The notes beneath the pieces were generated by a model. That model worked only from the letters and a program-made list of their open reading frames with translations. It had not been told where the DNA came from and made no database searches. A DNA stretch of 41,451 nt from NCBI RefSeq assembly GCF_030209755.1, contig NZ_JARVRH010000029.1, positions 1 to 41,451 on the forward strand. Reading direction: 5' to 3'. Numbering within the stretch: the stretch's first letter is position 1; every line of letters begins with the position of its first letter. The stretch is from Arthrobacter sp. efr-133-TYG-118. Its GTDB lineage: Bacteria; Actinomycetota; Actinomycetes; Actinomycetales; Micrococcaceae. Shown here piece by piece: positions 1 through 8,129 of the stretch. Made by a program: the position numbers and the translations under genes.

Positions 1-557
1 GCCCGCACAAACTCAAAATGGGCGTCTCCGGCTGCGCCCGCGAATGCGCCGAAGCGCGTGGCAAGGACGTCGGCGTCATCGCGACTGCGGAAGGGTGGAA
101 CCTCTACGTCGGTGGCAACGGCGGCGCGAACCCCGCCCACGCCCAGCTCCTCGCCGGCGGCTTGGACGACGAGACCCTGGTGAAGTACATCGACCGCTAC
201 TTCATGTACTACATCCGCACCGCCGATCGCCTCCAGCGCACGGCTCACTGGCAGACGGAGCTCGACGGCGGCCTCGAGCACGTGCGCCAGGTGGTCGTCG
301 AGGACTCCCTCGGCATCGCCGGCGAGCTCGAAGCCGCCATGGCCAAGCACGTCGGGTCCTACGAGGACGAGTGGGCCGCGACCCTGAAAGACCCGGAACG
401 GCTCCGCCGCTTCCGCTCCTTCGTCAACGCCCCCGAACAGGAAGACGAGGCCATCGTCTTCGTCCCCGAGCGCGGCCAGATCCGCCCCGCCACCAACGAA
501 GAAAAGAGCGCCGTCCTGATCTCTTCCGCGAGCATCCCCGTCCGCGGAAGGGACTAA
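1..557 (+). CDS. nirB: Nitrite reductase [NAD(P)H] large subunit, C-terminal part (5' truncated by window)
   Basis: This is the last roughly 185 residues of the large subunit of assimilatory, siroheme-dependent nitrite reductase, a cytoplasmic enzyme reducing nitrite to ammonium. The open frame runs in from the window edge (frame of base 3), reading PHKLKMGVSGCARECAEA; the GCARECAE stretch matches the second cysteine pair that binds the 4Fe-4S/siroheme centre in this family. It is followed by the conserved GWNLYVGGNGG segment and a C-terminal region rich in Asp/Glu typical of NirB. The ATG at 18 is internal, so the gene starts upstream of the window. It ends with TAA, 36 bases before the convergent channel gene. 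The small subunit gene nirD is not seen here. Assignment rests on recognised motifs; confidence is high. Confidence 0.93.
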   Translation, partial: PHKLKMGVSGCARECAEARGKDVGVIATAEGWNLYVGGNGGANPAHAQLLAGGLDDETLVKYIDRYFMYYIRTADRLQRTAHWQTELDGGLEHVRQVVVEDSLGIAGELEAAMAKHVGSYEDEWAATLKDPERLRRFRSFVNAPEQEDEAIVFVPERGQIRPATNEEKSAVLISSASIPVRGRD

Positions 558-593
558 GAACGCACCTCGACGGCGGGCTACGCGGACGGCGAG

Positions 594-1367
594 CTAGGGC
601 GACGGCGAGTGGTCGCCGCGGGCTCCAACCACGCCGCCCCGTGGCTCGCCGTCGGGCTTTTCCAAAAGCGCGCTTAGGCGCTCGACCTGCTCGGCCAACC
701 GGCGGATCTCCTGTTTCATGGGCTCCTCGGCGACTGTCGCGGCCGCCGCAGCTCCGGAGGAGACCTGTTCAACGAGCCACGAGGCAACCGAGGCGGTCAC
801 GACGCCCAGGACAGCGATTCCACAGACCATCAAACCTCCGGCAACGCAGCGGCCCACAACCGTCACCGGGTAGTGGTCCCCGTAGCCGACGGTGGTGATG
901 GTGACCATCGCCCACCAGATGGCATCGCCGAAGTTGGTGATGTTGGCGCCCGCGGCGTTCTCCTCCGCGTCAAGCACGGCGAGCGCACCACAGTATGTCA
1001 AGAGGGCCGCGGACCCAAGGACAAAAGTGAGGATGCGGCCCCGCATGGCGTTCCCGGCGGTGCGATGAAGCAGCTTAAGCAGTGTCACGAGCCGCAGCAG
1101 CCTCAGGGGCCGCAGGACCGGGAGTGCCAGTATCAGCAATTCGTGCAGGTTCCTCACGAACCACTGGGCGCGACGACGCGCCAAGAGGAGGCACATCGCA
1201 TAGTCCAGGGCAAACACCAGCCAGGTGACCCAGATGATGGTGTCAACAACCGTGGATTGGGCCTCGCTAAGATTGGCGATCACCTGGAACGAGTAGGCCA
1301 CCAGGAACAGCACTGCTGCCGCCACCATCGGCCATTCGGAAACCTGCCGCCATCGCTCTTGGGTCAT
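594..1367 (-). CDS. Voltage-gated-type potassium channel (ion_trans_2 family)
   Basis: A 257-residue membrane protein. The selectivity filter TTVGYGD (about residue 160) sits between the last two hydrophobic segments and identifies a K+-selective channel. Upstream are three or four hydrophobic segments and an arginine-spaced helix (RPLRLLRLVTLLKLLHR) resembling the S4 voltage sensor, so a six-segment Kv/KvAP-like layout is likely. After the pore helix, a cytoplasmic tail with heptad-like Leu/Val (EIRRLAEQVERLSALLE) probably forms a coiled coil for tetramer assembly. It lacks an RCK/TrkA_N domain. The start is supported by TAGTAT six bases before the ATG, suggesting a leaderless transcript. 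It is divergent from uppP and convergent with nirB. The physiological role is not shown by context. Confidence 0.9.
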   Translation of the reverse strand: MTQERWRQVSEWPMVAAAVLFLVAYSFQVIANLSEAQSTVVDTIIWVTWLVFALDYAMCLLLARRRAQWFVRNLHELLILALPVLRPLRLLRLVTLLKLLHRTAGNAMRGRILTFVLGSAALLTYCGALAVLDAEENAAGANITNFGDAIWWAMVTITTVGYGDHYPVTVVGRCVAGGLMVCGIAVLGVVTASVASWLVEQVSSGAAAAATVAEEPMKQEIRRLAEQVERLSALLEKPDGEPRGGVVGARGDHSPSP

Positions 1368-1373
1368 CCGTCG

Positions 1374-1379
1374 ATACTA
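1374..1379 (-). promoter_or_regulatory. -10 box of the K+ channel gene, leaderless arrangement
   Basis: TAGTAT on the minus strand, followed by six bases and then the ATG at 1367. No Shine-Dalgarno sequence fits in between, so transcription probably starts at or next to the start codon. Confidence 0.55.
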
Positions 1380-1463
1380 GCCACCTGCCCTATTGGCCGC
1401 GTTCATCTGCTGGCACTCGGCTGCCTCCCAGCAAACGTTCATCTCCCAGTAACCGGCACTGGC

Positions 1464-1469
1464 TAGGAT
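1464..1469 (+). promoter_or_regulatory. -10 box of uppP, leaderless arrangement
   Basis: TAGGAT followed by seven bases and the ATG at 1477, with no ribosome binding site. This fits the TANNNT leaderless pattern repeated at several other genes here. Confidence 0.55.
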
Positions 1470-1476
1470 CGAACCC

Positions 1477-2355
1477 ATGATTAATATGATCCAGGCCATC
1501 GTTATGGGCCTGTTGCAGGGAATCACTGAGCTCTTCCCGATTTCCAGCCTCGGCCACAGCGTCATCTTGCCCAAACTATTCGGTTGGGGCCTGGACCAGA
1601 AGGCGCCGGAATTCCTGAACTTCCTCATAGCCACCCACCTGGCTACAGCAGTGGTGCTGTTCTTCTTCTTCCTCCGGGACTGGATTGAAATCGCCAAGGG
1701 TCTTGGGCGTTCCATCCGGGACAGGAAGATTGCTCCGTCAGACACGTATGCAAAGCTCGGCTGGCTCCTCGTGGTTGGAACCGTGCCTGCCGGAATCATC
1801 GGTTTGGTCCTTGAAAAGCCCATTCGGAACCTCTTCGGTTCCCCGCTGATCGCCGCCGCCTTCCTGGTGGTCAACGGACTTGTCCTCTTTGCGGCCGAAC
1901 GTCTGCGGACCAGGGAAAACCGCCGCGCGGCGGCGCAGCCGGTGACTGCAACGGCTTCCGACGCCGAAATCGCAACCTTGTCGTGGAAGCGTGCCTTGGG
2001 AATCGGAACCGCCCAGGCGGCCGCCCTGATCCCGGGAATCTCCCGTTCCGGCTCGTCAATGGCCGGCGGCCTGCTGTCCGGGCTGAACAACGAGAACGCC
2101 GCACGGTTCAGCTTCCTGCTCGCGACGCCGATCATCGGCGCGGCCGCCGTGCTCAAGCTGCCTGACCTCTTCACCCCGGCCATGGCCGACGAGCGCGGCG
2201 TGTTCCTGGTGGGTGCGCTGTGCGCGGGTGTGGCCGCATGGTTCGCCACCAAGTTCCTGCTTCGTTTCTTTGAGACCCGGACCCTGACGCCCTTCGCCAT
2301 CTACTCGGTGGTTGGCGGCGCGATCTACTTCATCTTGATGCTCGTCATGGGCTAG
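1477..2355 (+). CDS. uppP: Undecaprenyl-diphosphatase UppP (BacA)
   Basis: A 292-residue integral membrane phosphatase that dephosphorylates undecaprenyl diphosphate at the outer face of the membrane, recycling the lipid carrier for peptidoglycan and other surface polymers; overproduction gives bacitracin resistance in other bacteria. Both family motifs are visible: QGITELFPISSLGH near residue 15 (usual form QGxTExxPISSSGH) and PGISRSGSSMAGG near residue 190, which carries the catalytic Arg/Ser. The length and the alternating hydrophobic segments (about eight) fit the family. It stands alone, divergent from the channel gene. The ATG lacks a Shine-Dalgarno but lies directly after a TAGGAT -10 box, so it is likely leaderless. 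Confidence 0.96.
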   Translation: MINMIQAIVMGLLQGITELFPISSLGHSVILPKLFGWGLDQKAPEFLNFLIATHLATAVVLFFFFLRDWIEIAKGLGRSIRDRKIAPSDTYAKLGWLLVVGTVPAGIIGLVLEKPIRNLFGSPLIAAAFLVVNGLVLFAAERLRTRENRRAAAQPVTATASDAEIATLSWKRALGIGTAQAAALIPGISRSGSSMAGGLLSGLNNENAARFSFLLATPIIGAAAVLKLPDLFTPAMADERGVFLVGALCAGVAAWFATKFLLRFFETRTLTPFAIYSVVGGAIYFILMLVMG

Positions 2356-2383
2356 GTTCCGCTGAAGGCATTGACCCAAGGCA

Positions 2384-2412
2384 TTGAAACTGTCAGAGGC
2401 CCCGCATAGGGT
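2384..2412 (+). promoter_or_regulatory. Predicted sigma-A promoter of the double-VOC gene
   Basis: TTGAAA at 2384-2389 and TAGGGT at 2407-2412 with a 17-base spacer. Transcription would start near 2420, leaving about 60 bases of leader before the ATG at 2480. That leader contains two near-identical copies of an AACCGYGGTAAC motif (about 2442-2465) and an AGGAG ribosome binding site. Confidence 0.5.
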
Positions 2413-2479
2413 TTTGTCTGTCTCCACCACCCACTCATGAAACCGTGGTAACAACCGCGGTAACGACACAGGAGCAAAC

Positions 2480-3259
2480 ATGCCCACGCCTGACATCACC
2501 CCCGGCTCACCTTGCTGGATCGACCTGATGACCTCGGACCCGGAGAAGGCAAAGTCCTTCTACAACACGCTCTTCGGCTGGACCTACGAGACCGGGGACC
2601 AGGAAAAGTACGGTGGCTACATCACGGCCTCGAAGGACGGCAAGATGGTGGCCGGGATCATGCAGAAGCAGGAAGACATGGCCCAGATGCCCGATGTCTG
2701 GTCCACCTACCTGCGCACTGACGACATCAAGGCGACCACCGAAGCTGCCGTCGCCAACGGCGGCCAGGTCTATATGGAACCCATGGAAGTGCCTGACCAG
2801 GGAACCATGGCCATGTACGCCGATTCCTCCGGAGCAGCCATCGGTGCCTGGCAGTTCGGCGAGATGAAGGGCTATCAGCTGGCTGCCGAAACAGGCGCGC
2901 CCGCTTGGCATGAGCTCTTTGCAAAGGAGTACGACTCGGCCGTTTCCTTCTACCAGAACGTCTTCGGCTGGGAAACGACCGTCGTGGGCGATACCCCGGA
3001 GTTCCGTTACACCACGCTCGGGGCGGGCGACGACTCCAAGGCCGGCATCATGGATGCTTCCGGTTTCCTCCCGGCTGAGGTGCCATCCTACTGGGGCGTC
3101 TACTTCGCGGTGGACAAGGTCGATGCCACCATCGAGCAGGCCACCGGCTTGGGCGCCACGGTCGTTCAGGCAGCTGAGGACACTCCCTACGGCCGGATGG
3201 CCACCCTGACCGACCCAACGGGTGCGATCTTCAAACTCATCGAAAACCAGGCTTCATAA
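2480..3259 (+). CDS. Two-domain VOC (glyoxalase/bleomycin-resistance fold) protein
   Basis: A 259-residue cytoplasmic protein made of two vicinal-oxygen-chelate modules in tandem (about residues 8-120 and 135-255). Each opens with a similar segment: PCWIDLMTSDPEKAKSFYNTL, then APAWHELFAKEYDSAVSFYQNV, both followed by FGW. Each closes with a DP.G.. or DSSGA turn near the end. This architecture is shared by the mycobacterial CFP30B/27-kDa antigen group, whose substrate is mostly unknown, so a specific reaction is not assigned. Start at the ATG after AGGAG. Monocistronic, with a palindrome-rich convergent boundary downstream. Confidence 0.88.
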   Translation: MPTPDITPGSPCWIDLMTSDPEKAKSFYNTLFGWTYETGDQEKYGGYITASKDGKMVAGIMQKQEDMAQMPDVWSTYLRTDDIKATTEAAVANGGQVYMEPMEVPDQGTMAMYADSSGAAIGAWQFGEMKGYQLAAETGAPAWHELFAKEYDSAVSFYQNVFGWETTVVGDTPEFRYTTLGAGDDSKAGIMDASGFLPAEVPSYWGVYFAVDKVDATIEQATGLGATVVQAAEDTPYGRMATLTDPTGAIFKLIENQAS

Positions 3260-3277
3260 GCCCGCAACATCTCGGAT

Positions 3278-3379
3278 GAGCATGCTCTCCCCCGGCTCCG
3301 GCGAATGGACATATCAGGCTTATGTCCACTCGTCGGATCGGGCGGGGAGCATGCTCATTTTTCTTAGGGGAGCATGCTC
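3278..3379. repeat. Three GAGCATGCTC palindromes around a central hairpin; convergent terminator zone
   Basis: The 10-bp palindrome GAGCATGCTC occurs at 3278-3287, 3347-3356 and 3370-3379. The last two belong to a direct duplication of GGGGAGCATGCTCATTTTT, giving T-tracts rightward. Between the first and second copies lies a hairpin with TGGACATA / TATGTCCA arms (about 3305-3324). The TGA of the minus-strand FAD protein gene is inside the third copy. Position between two converging genes and the T-tracts suggest a bidirectional terminator or a REP-like element. Confidence 0.6.
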
Positions 3380-5345
3380 ATTTTTGGAGAGGAAGGCCGA
3401 GCATGTCCCTGGCGATTTCGTCCGCATCGCGGAGGGTCCGTTGGCCGCTTCGGTAGGTGATGCCTTCGGAAGGCCGGGCTTCGGCGGCGATGGCCGTCCC
3501 CCATTGGGTCGAGGAGAGCTGCAAGCCAAGGGCGTACATCCCCCGGGTCACGGAACCGTTGGCGCCCACTAATCGGTAAGGGTGCGGCTGGACATCCAAC
3601 CCGGAGGTCTGCACCGGCGTTCCCTCGGCAGTCATCATCACCTTGGGCCGCACCAATCCGTCGGCGAGCAACTGCCGCAGGAACGGAGAAACACTCACGC
3701 CCACCCGGTTCGCCGGGGACATCGCCTCAATCAGTGTCCTGGCTTCCGCGGCGTCGGCGTGCACCCAGGCAGACACCGCGCGGAAGACGCCTTTGGAATG
3801 ATCAACGCTGAATCGCGGATCCGGGCCGACGAAACTCACGACGCCGTCACGCGCCAAAGCGGCCAATTGTTCGGCGCGCAGGGCGGGCGGACCGCTCGCG
3901 AGTCCCTCAACGAAGGACTCGAACCAGCCCCTCAGTTCGCCAACCCACGATTCGTCCGTGATGCCGCCGTCGGCCACGGCACTCTTCAGGATGGCCCTTC
4001 CCGTGTGCAACGCACCGATGGCCATCTTCACGGGATCTGCTTCCCCGAGCGCGGAGCGGCGGGCGTCGTCGTCCAGATAGTCCACGACGGCGGCATCGAG
4101 TTCCTTCCTGGAGGCAAAGGAATGCCCGGCCAAGGGCGCCGCGAGGCCCAGCAGGTCAAGGCGGCGCGACGCCGCTACGTGGGTGGAGACCAACTCCGCG
4201 ACTTGGTTTTCCCATCGCCCGGTGGCATGCGCGTGTGGCCGCAACAAGTCTTCCAAGGCCGCAAGGAATTCAGTCGCATCAGACACTGCTACAGGTTCCG
4301 CCACGATCAATGTTGAATAGTAAGCCCACAGGGCGTCCCGATGCAGGAGGGGCCAAAGGTCGTGATCGAAGCCAGGTTGGATTCCGGCCGCGGCGAAGCG
4401 TTCCACCGCGCTCTCGGTCAGATACCGCAAGCGCACGGACTTGGGATAGTAACCGTCCAAGCCGGCCTTGGCCCGGTACGGGGTGCCACGCCTGGATGCC
4501 GCGACGATCTTCGGTTCCCGGCCCGAAGGCAAGTACTTGAGCTTCCCCTGGAGACCGTCTTCGGCCGGCACGAACTGTCCCCCGCGGCCTTCGGTCAGCT
4601 GGCCCATGACGTCGAAGAAATTGAGGCCCATGCCCCGGACCAGGACCGTCTCCCCGTCCGGGACCAGTGCCCAGTCCACGTCGGCAGGTGCGGCCGGCGG
4701 CACGTACAACAGCCCGAGCTCCGCCGCCACTTCCCTGAACGAACGCTGCTCCGGGTTGAGTCGGGATTCAAGGTGGCCCAGCGCGAGGACGAGGGAATCC
4801 ACGGTGAGCCGAGACCCGTCGTCGAGTTCGACGTCGAACCCTCCGCCCGCCGGCCCGCCCGGCAGGGGACGCGCAGCCACGGCGTTGTTCGGGTGAAAGG
4901 CGATCTCAACGCCGGCCGGGACACGGTCCAGCAGCTCCTCCAGCGTCGAGCGCAGATACCGCCCGTACAGGGCACGGCTGGGAAAGTCGTGGGAAGCGAG
5001 CGCGACAAGTTCGGCCCGTTCCTCAGGGCTCAGGCCCGGTCCGCCGACGGACCGTTGCTCCGCCCGCCACTGCTCAAAGGAGCCGCCGGCCAAGGGTGGC
5101 GCGAGTCGCTCGTCCTCCGGGATCAGTGTGGGGTAGAAAGACTGCGTGTTCATGAGGTACAGCCGGGACTGACCGGGCTGCCAGACGTGCCCGGGGCCGG
5201 CGGGATAGGGGTCCACGACGTCGATGTGCAGGGATCGCGTTGGGGTTTCCGTCGCAGCCCAATTGGCGAGCAAACGCTCCAGCACACTGGTGCCGCGGGG
5301 GCCTGCCCCGATCAGCCCGACCCGAATGTTCTGCGATTTACCCAC
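3378..5345 (-). CDS. FAD/NAD(P)-binding protein (NAD_binding_9 / HpyO-like)
   Basis: A 655-residue protein beginning with a Rossmann motif (VGLIGAGPRGTSVLERLLAN). Next come the segments conserved in this FAD-NAD(P)-binding family: PYPAGPGHVW near residue 55, a MNTQSF block, FPSRALYGRYL, and LVLALGH in the middle. It probably oxidises or hydroxylates a small molecule in the cytoplasm, but the substrate cannot be read from the sequence. The open frame extends to 5468, yet the GTG at 5345 is preferred: it falls just before the Rossmann fold and five bases after a TAGGCT -10 box, as in neighbouring leaderless genes. The extra N-terminal residues of longer starts look non-coding. Divergent from the S9 peptidase gene with only 59 bases between. 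Confidence 0.82.
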   Translation of the reverse strand: MGKSQNIRVGLIGAGPRGTSVLERLLANWAATETPTRSLHIDVVDPYPAGPGHVWQPGQSRLYLMNTQSFYPTLIPEDERLAPPLAGGSFEQWRAEQRSVGGPGLSPEERAELVALASHDFPSRALYGRYLRSTLEELLDRVPAGVEIAFHPNNAVAARPLPGGPAGGGFDVELDDGSRLTVDSLVLALGHLESRLNPEQRSFREVAAELGLLYVPPAAPADVDWALVPDGETVLVRGMGLNFFDVMGQLTEGRGGQFVPAEDGLQGKLKYLPSGREPKIVAASRRGTPYRAKAGLDGYYPKSVRLRYLTESAVERFAAAGIQPGFDHDLWPLLHRDALWAYYSTLIVAEPVAVSDATEFLAALEDLLRPHAHATGRWENQVAELVSTHVAASRRLDLLGLAAPLAGHSFASRKELDAAVVDYLDDDARRSALGEADPVKMAIGALHTGRAILKSAVADGGITDESWVGELRGWFESFVEGLASGPPALRAEQLAALARDGVVSFVGPDPRFSVDHSKGVFRAVSAWVHADAAEARTLIEAMSPANRVGVSVSPFLRQLLADGLVRPKVMMTAEGTPVQTSGLDVQPHPYRLVGANGSVTRGMYALGLQLSSTQWGTAIAAEARPSEGITYRSGQRTLRDADEIARDMLGLPLQK

Positions 5346-5350
5346 GCCCA

Positions 5351-5356
5351 AGCCTA
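5351..5356 (-). promoter_or_regulatory. -10 box of the FAD protein gene, leaderless arrangement
   Basis: TAGGCT on the minus strand, five bases before the GTG at 5345. It helps decide this start against longer alternatives. Confidence 0.5.
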
Positions 5357-5393
5357 ACTTCTTGTGACTTGCTTCCTTCTCAGACAGTCCCCC

Positions 5394-5399
5394 TAGGAT
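5394..5399 (+). promoter_or_regulatory. -10 box of the S9 peptidase gene, leaderless arrangement
   Basis: TAGGAT followed by five G residues and the ATG at 5405. The G run could also act as a weak Shine-Dalgarno, but it is too close to the ATG. It lies back-to-back with the -10 box of the divergent gene, so the two promoters overlap. Confidence 0.5.
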
Positions 5400-5404
5400 G
5401 GGGG

Positions 5405-7666
5405 ATGACCACCACAGCAGCTGATCAAGCGCCCGCGCCCGACAACGAAACTGCCCAGGGAACCGCAATCGCCCCCGAGCCTGTCGACGAGAATATCTGG
5501 CTCGAAGACATTCACGGCGAGGAACAGCTGGCCTGGGTGCGGGAGCAAAATGCCCGCACCGAAGACTTGCTCGACGACGCCGACTACGCCGCCTTGGAAG
5601 CCGGAATCCTGGAGGTTCTGGACTCCACGGACAGGATCGCCATGGTCAACAAGCGTGGCGAGCACTACTACAACTTCTGGAAGGACCAGCAGAACCCCAA
5701 GGGCCTCTGGCGCCGCACAACTTGGGAAAGCTACCTCCGCGACGCGCCGGAATGGGACGTCCTGCTCGACATCGATGCCCTGGCGGCCTCTGAAGGCGAA
5801 GAGTGGGTTTTCCACGGCGCCAACTTCATGCGCCCGGCCGAAGGCGAACCGCACCGCCTCGCCATCATCGCCCTCTCCCCCGACGGCGGTGACGCCAACC
5901 GCCACCGTGAGTTCGACGTCGAGACCCGCACCTTCGTGGACCCTGCCGCAGGCGGTTTCGACCTCCCGACCGCGAAGGGCAACGTGAGCTGGCTCGACGC
6001 CGATACCCTGCTGGTTGCCACCACCGCCGACGGCCTGCCGAAGACCAGCTCGTCCTACTCGCGCACCGGCGTGAAGCTCCGTCGGGGCCAATCCCTGGTT
6101 GAAGCCGAACGGATTTTCGAGATCCCCGAAGACCACATGATGGCCCTCGTCGCCCACGACTCCACCCCGGGTTTCGAACGTACGTTCGCGGTCGACTGGA
6201 TCGACTTCTTCAACCGGACCACTTCCGTGCTGCGTGACGACGCGTGGCTCGCCATTGATGTCCCCACGGACGTCAACCTCAGTTCCCACCGCGAATGGCT
6301 CATGTTCCGTCCACGGCGGGACTGGAACGTGGACGGAACCACCTACGCCGCCGGGTCTCTCCTGGCCGCCGACTTTGAGGGCTATCTGTCCGGGGCGCGC
6401 GACTTCACGGTGCTTTTCACCCCGGATGAGCACACGTCCCTCCAGTCGTGGAGTTGGACCCGGAACTACCTCCTCCTGAACCTGCTGCACGACGTCTCTT
6501 CCGAAATCAGGGTGCTCGACCCAGCCCACAAGGACTCCGCCGGCAGGTGGGCCTCGACTTTGTTGGATGCGTGCCCGCCACTGCACGATGTGAACGCCTA
6601 CGCCGTCGACGACGAGGACGAAGCAGAAGGCGACGATGCCGGCAACGACTACTGGCTCGTGGCTACCGGCTTCACCACCCCCACCACGCTCATGCGCGGC
6701 ACCTTGTCCCCCGGGATCGCCAGCTACACGCTCGAGGCAGGCCACGACGGCGGAGTGTCCAGCACCCACGCGGTGGTGAAGTCCTCGCCGTCGTTCTTCA
6801 ACGAGACGGACTACGAGGTCCAGCAACACTTTGCCACCTCCGCGGACGGCACGCGCGTGCCCTATTTCCAGGTGGCGTCCAAAGATCTTGACCTCGACGG
6901 CGAGAACCCCACACAGCTCTCGGGCTACGGCGGGTTCGAGGTCTCAAGGACCCCGGCCTACAGCGGAGCCATCGGGCGCGCCTGGCTGGAGCGCCGGAGC
7001 GAAAGCATCACGACCGAAGACGGCTCCGCGGCACATTCACGTGGCGGCGTCTACGTCGTAGCCAACATCCGCGGCGGCGGCGAATACGGTCCCGCTTGGC
7101 ACCGCGCGGCCTTGCAGGCGAATCGACACCGCGCGTTCGAGGACTTCGCCGCGGTGGCGCGGCACCTCATTTCGCGCGGCGTCACCAGCCCGCGGCGGCT
7201 CGGCTGCGTGGGCGGCTCCAACGGCGGACTGCTGGTGGGCAACATGCTGACCCAGTACCCGGAGCTGTTCGGAGCCATCTCCTGCGGCGTCCCGTTGCTG
7301 GACATGCGCCGCTACACCAAGCTTTCGGCCGGCTACTCCTGGATTGCCGAGTACGGCGACCCCGACGTCCCTGAACAGTGGGAGTACATCCGCACCTTCT
7401 CGCCGTACCACCTGCTGCGCGACGGCGTGGAGTACCCGGAGACGTTCATCTGGACGGCAACCTCCGATGACCGTGTAGGCCCGGTGCAGGCGCGGAAGAT
7501 GGCAGCCCGGATGCAGGCAATGGGCATCCCGAACGTGTGGTTCCACGAGGCACTTGAAGGCGGTCACGCGGGAGCCTCGGACAACCGCCAGGCTGCCTCG
7601 CTCCAAGCCCGCAGCCAGCACTTCCTGTGGCGGGCGCTTGCGGGCAAGGAGGGCTCAGGGCACTAG
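5405..7666 (+). CDS. S9 family serine peptidase (prolyl oligopeptidase type)
   Basis: A 753-residue cytoplasmic peptidase. The N-terminus shows the family opening WLEDIHGEEQLAWVREQN, followed by a beta-propeller domain (about 75-430) that restricts access to small peptides. The C-terminal alpha/beta-hydrolase domain carries the catalytic triad: Ser605 in GGSNGG, an Asp at about 688-689 in TSDDRVGP, and His721 in EGGHAGA. The RGGGEYGPAWH segment near residue 560 is typical of prolyl oligopeptidases that cut after proline. The frame is open upstream to 5240, but the upstream part is antisense to the divergent gene and the ATG at 5405 sits directly after a -10 box. An acidic insert (DDEDEAEGDDAGND) interrupts the propeller around residue 405. 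Confidence 0.92.
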   Translation: MTTTAADQAPAPDNETAQGTAIAPEPVDENIWLEDIHGEEQLAWVREQNARTEDLLDDADYAALEAGILEVLDSTDRIAMVNKRGEHYYNFWKDQQNPKGLWRRTTWESYLRDAPEWDVLLDIDALAASEGEEWVFHGANFMRPAEGEPHRLAIIALSPDGGDANRHREFDVETRTFVDPAAGGFDLPTAKGNVSWLDADTLLVATTADGLPKTSSSYSRTGVKLRRGQSLVEAERIFEIPEDHMMALVAHDSTPGFERTFAVDWIDFFNRTTSVLRDDAWLAIDVPTDVNLSSHREWLMFRPRRDWNVDGTTYAAGSLLAADFEGYLSGARDFTVLFTPDEHTSLQSWSWTRNYLLLNLLHDVSSEIRVLDPAHKDSAGRWASTLLDACPPLHDVNAYAVDDEDEAEGDDAGNDYWLVATGFTTPTTLMRGTLSPGIASYTLEAGHDGGVSSTHAVVKSSPSFFNETDYEVQQHFATSADGTRVPYFQVASKDLDLDGENPTQLSGYGGFEVSRTPAYSGAIGRAWLERRSESITTEDGSAAHSRGGVYVVANIRGGGEYGPAWHRAALQANRHRAFEDFAAVARHLISRGVTSPRRLGCVGGSNGGLLVGNMLTQYPELFGAISCGVPLLDMRRYTKLSAGYSWIAEYGDPDVPEQWEYIRTFSPYHLLRDGVEYPETFIWTATSDDRVGPVQARKMAARMQAMGIPNVWFHEALEGGHAGASDNRQAASLQARSQHFLWRALAGKEGSGH

Positions 7667-7745
7667 CGCACCCACGACGGAGCGCGCCCGACGGCGGTCC
7701 GCGCCAGGTCCGACAGGCGGCGGTGCGGCGCCCCGCGCCCCCGTT

Positions 7746-7775
7746 TTGCACTGGGTGCCCAGTTCTGCGTATCCT
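7746..7775 (+). promoter_or_regulatory. Predicted promoter of tRNA-Ser(GCT)
   Basis: TTGCAC at 7746-7751 and TATCCT at 7770-7775 with an 18-base spacer, ending 22 bases before the tRNA 5' end. Upstream, 7667-7745 shows no gene. Confidence 0.5.
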
Positions 7776-7797
7776 TGGTTGGCTAGCAATAGCAACT

Positions 7798-7885
7798 GGA
7801 GACGTGCCAGAGCGGCCGAATGGGCTTCACTGCTAATGAAGTGTGGGGCACAACTCCACCGGGGGTTCAAATCCCCCCGTCTCCG
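7798..7885 (+). tRNA. tRNA-Ser (anticodon GCT)
   Basis: An 88-nt tRNA with long variable arm. The acceptor stem is GGAGACG / CGTCTCC, and the anticodon stem CTTCA / TGAAG encloses loop CTGCTAA with anticodon GCT at 7832-7834, decoding AGC/AGU. The T arm is GGGGG TTCAAAT CCCCC. CCA is not encoded. A strong terminator follows six bases later. Confidence 0.96.
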
Positions 7886-7891
7886 CGTTTT

Positions 7892-7919
7892 GGCCCCGGT
7901 CCCTGACCGGGGCCTTTTT
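7892..7919 (+). terminator. Rho-independent terminator of tRNA-Ser
   Basis: Perfect stem GGCCCCGGT / ACCGGGGCC with loop CCCTG followed by TTTTT. Its 3' arm and T-tract form the first unit of the tandem array that follows. Confidence 0.9.
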
Positions 7920-8018
7920 GCGTTCCCGGGCCTTTTTGCGTTCAAGGGCCTTTTTGCGTTCAAGGGCCTTTTTGCGTTCCCGGGCCTTTTTGCGTTCAAG
8001 GGCCTTTTTGCGTTCCAA
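7911..8018. repeat. Six tandem 18-bp repeats derived from the tRNA terminator tail
   Basis: Six units of 18 bp beginning GGCCTTTTTGCGTTC, ending in CCG (units 1 and 4), AAG (2, 3, 5) or CAA (6), with a degenerate seventh start. Unit 1 overlaps the 3' arm and T-tract of the tRNA terminator, so the array looks like slippage amplification of that tail. All three forward frames and one reverse frame stay open because 18 is divisible by three, producing spurious Arg/Lys-rich open frames. From 8019 to the metallophosphoesterase gene nothing further is recognised apart from its ribosome binding site. Confidence 0.9.
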
Positions 8019-8129
8019 GGTCTTTCGCGGCGGATCCTGGCAGGGAAGATTCATGTCTCCGACTCCTTGAATTCAGCTCGCGCCAATAACCTCGTCCGGG
8101 TAACGGAGACCAACGACGAGGAGAGATTC

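Noticed and set aside
7833..8054. Arg/Lys-rich open frames through the 18-bp array, resembling a repeat protein.
   Set aside because: They arise because the unit length is a multiple of three; they overlap the tRNA and lack a start signal.
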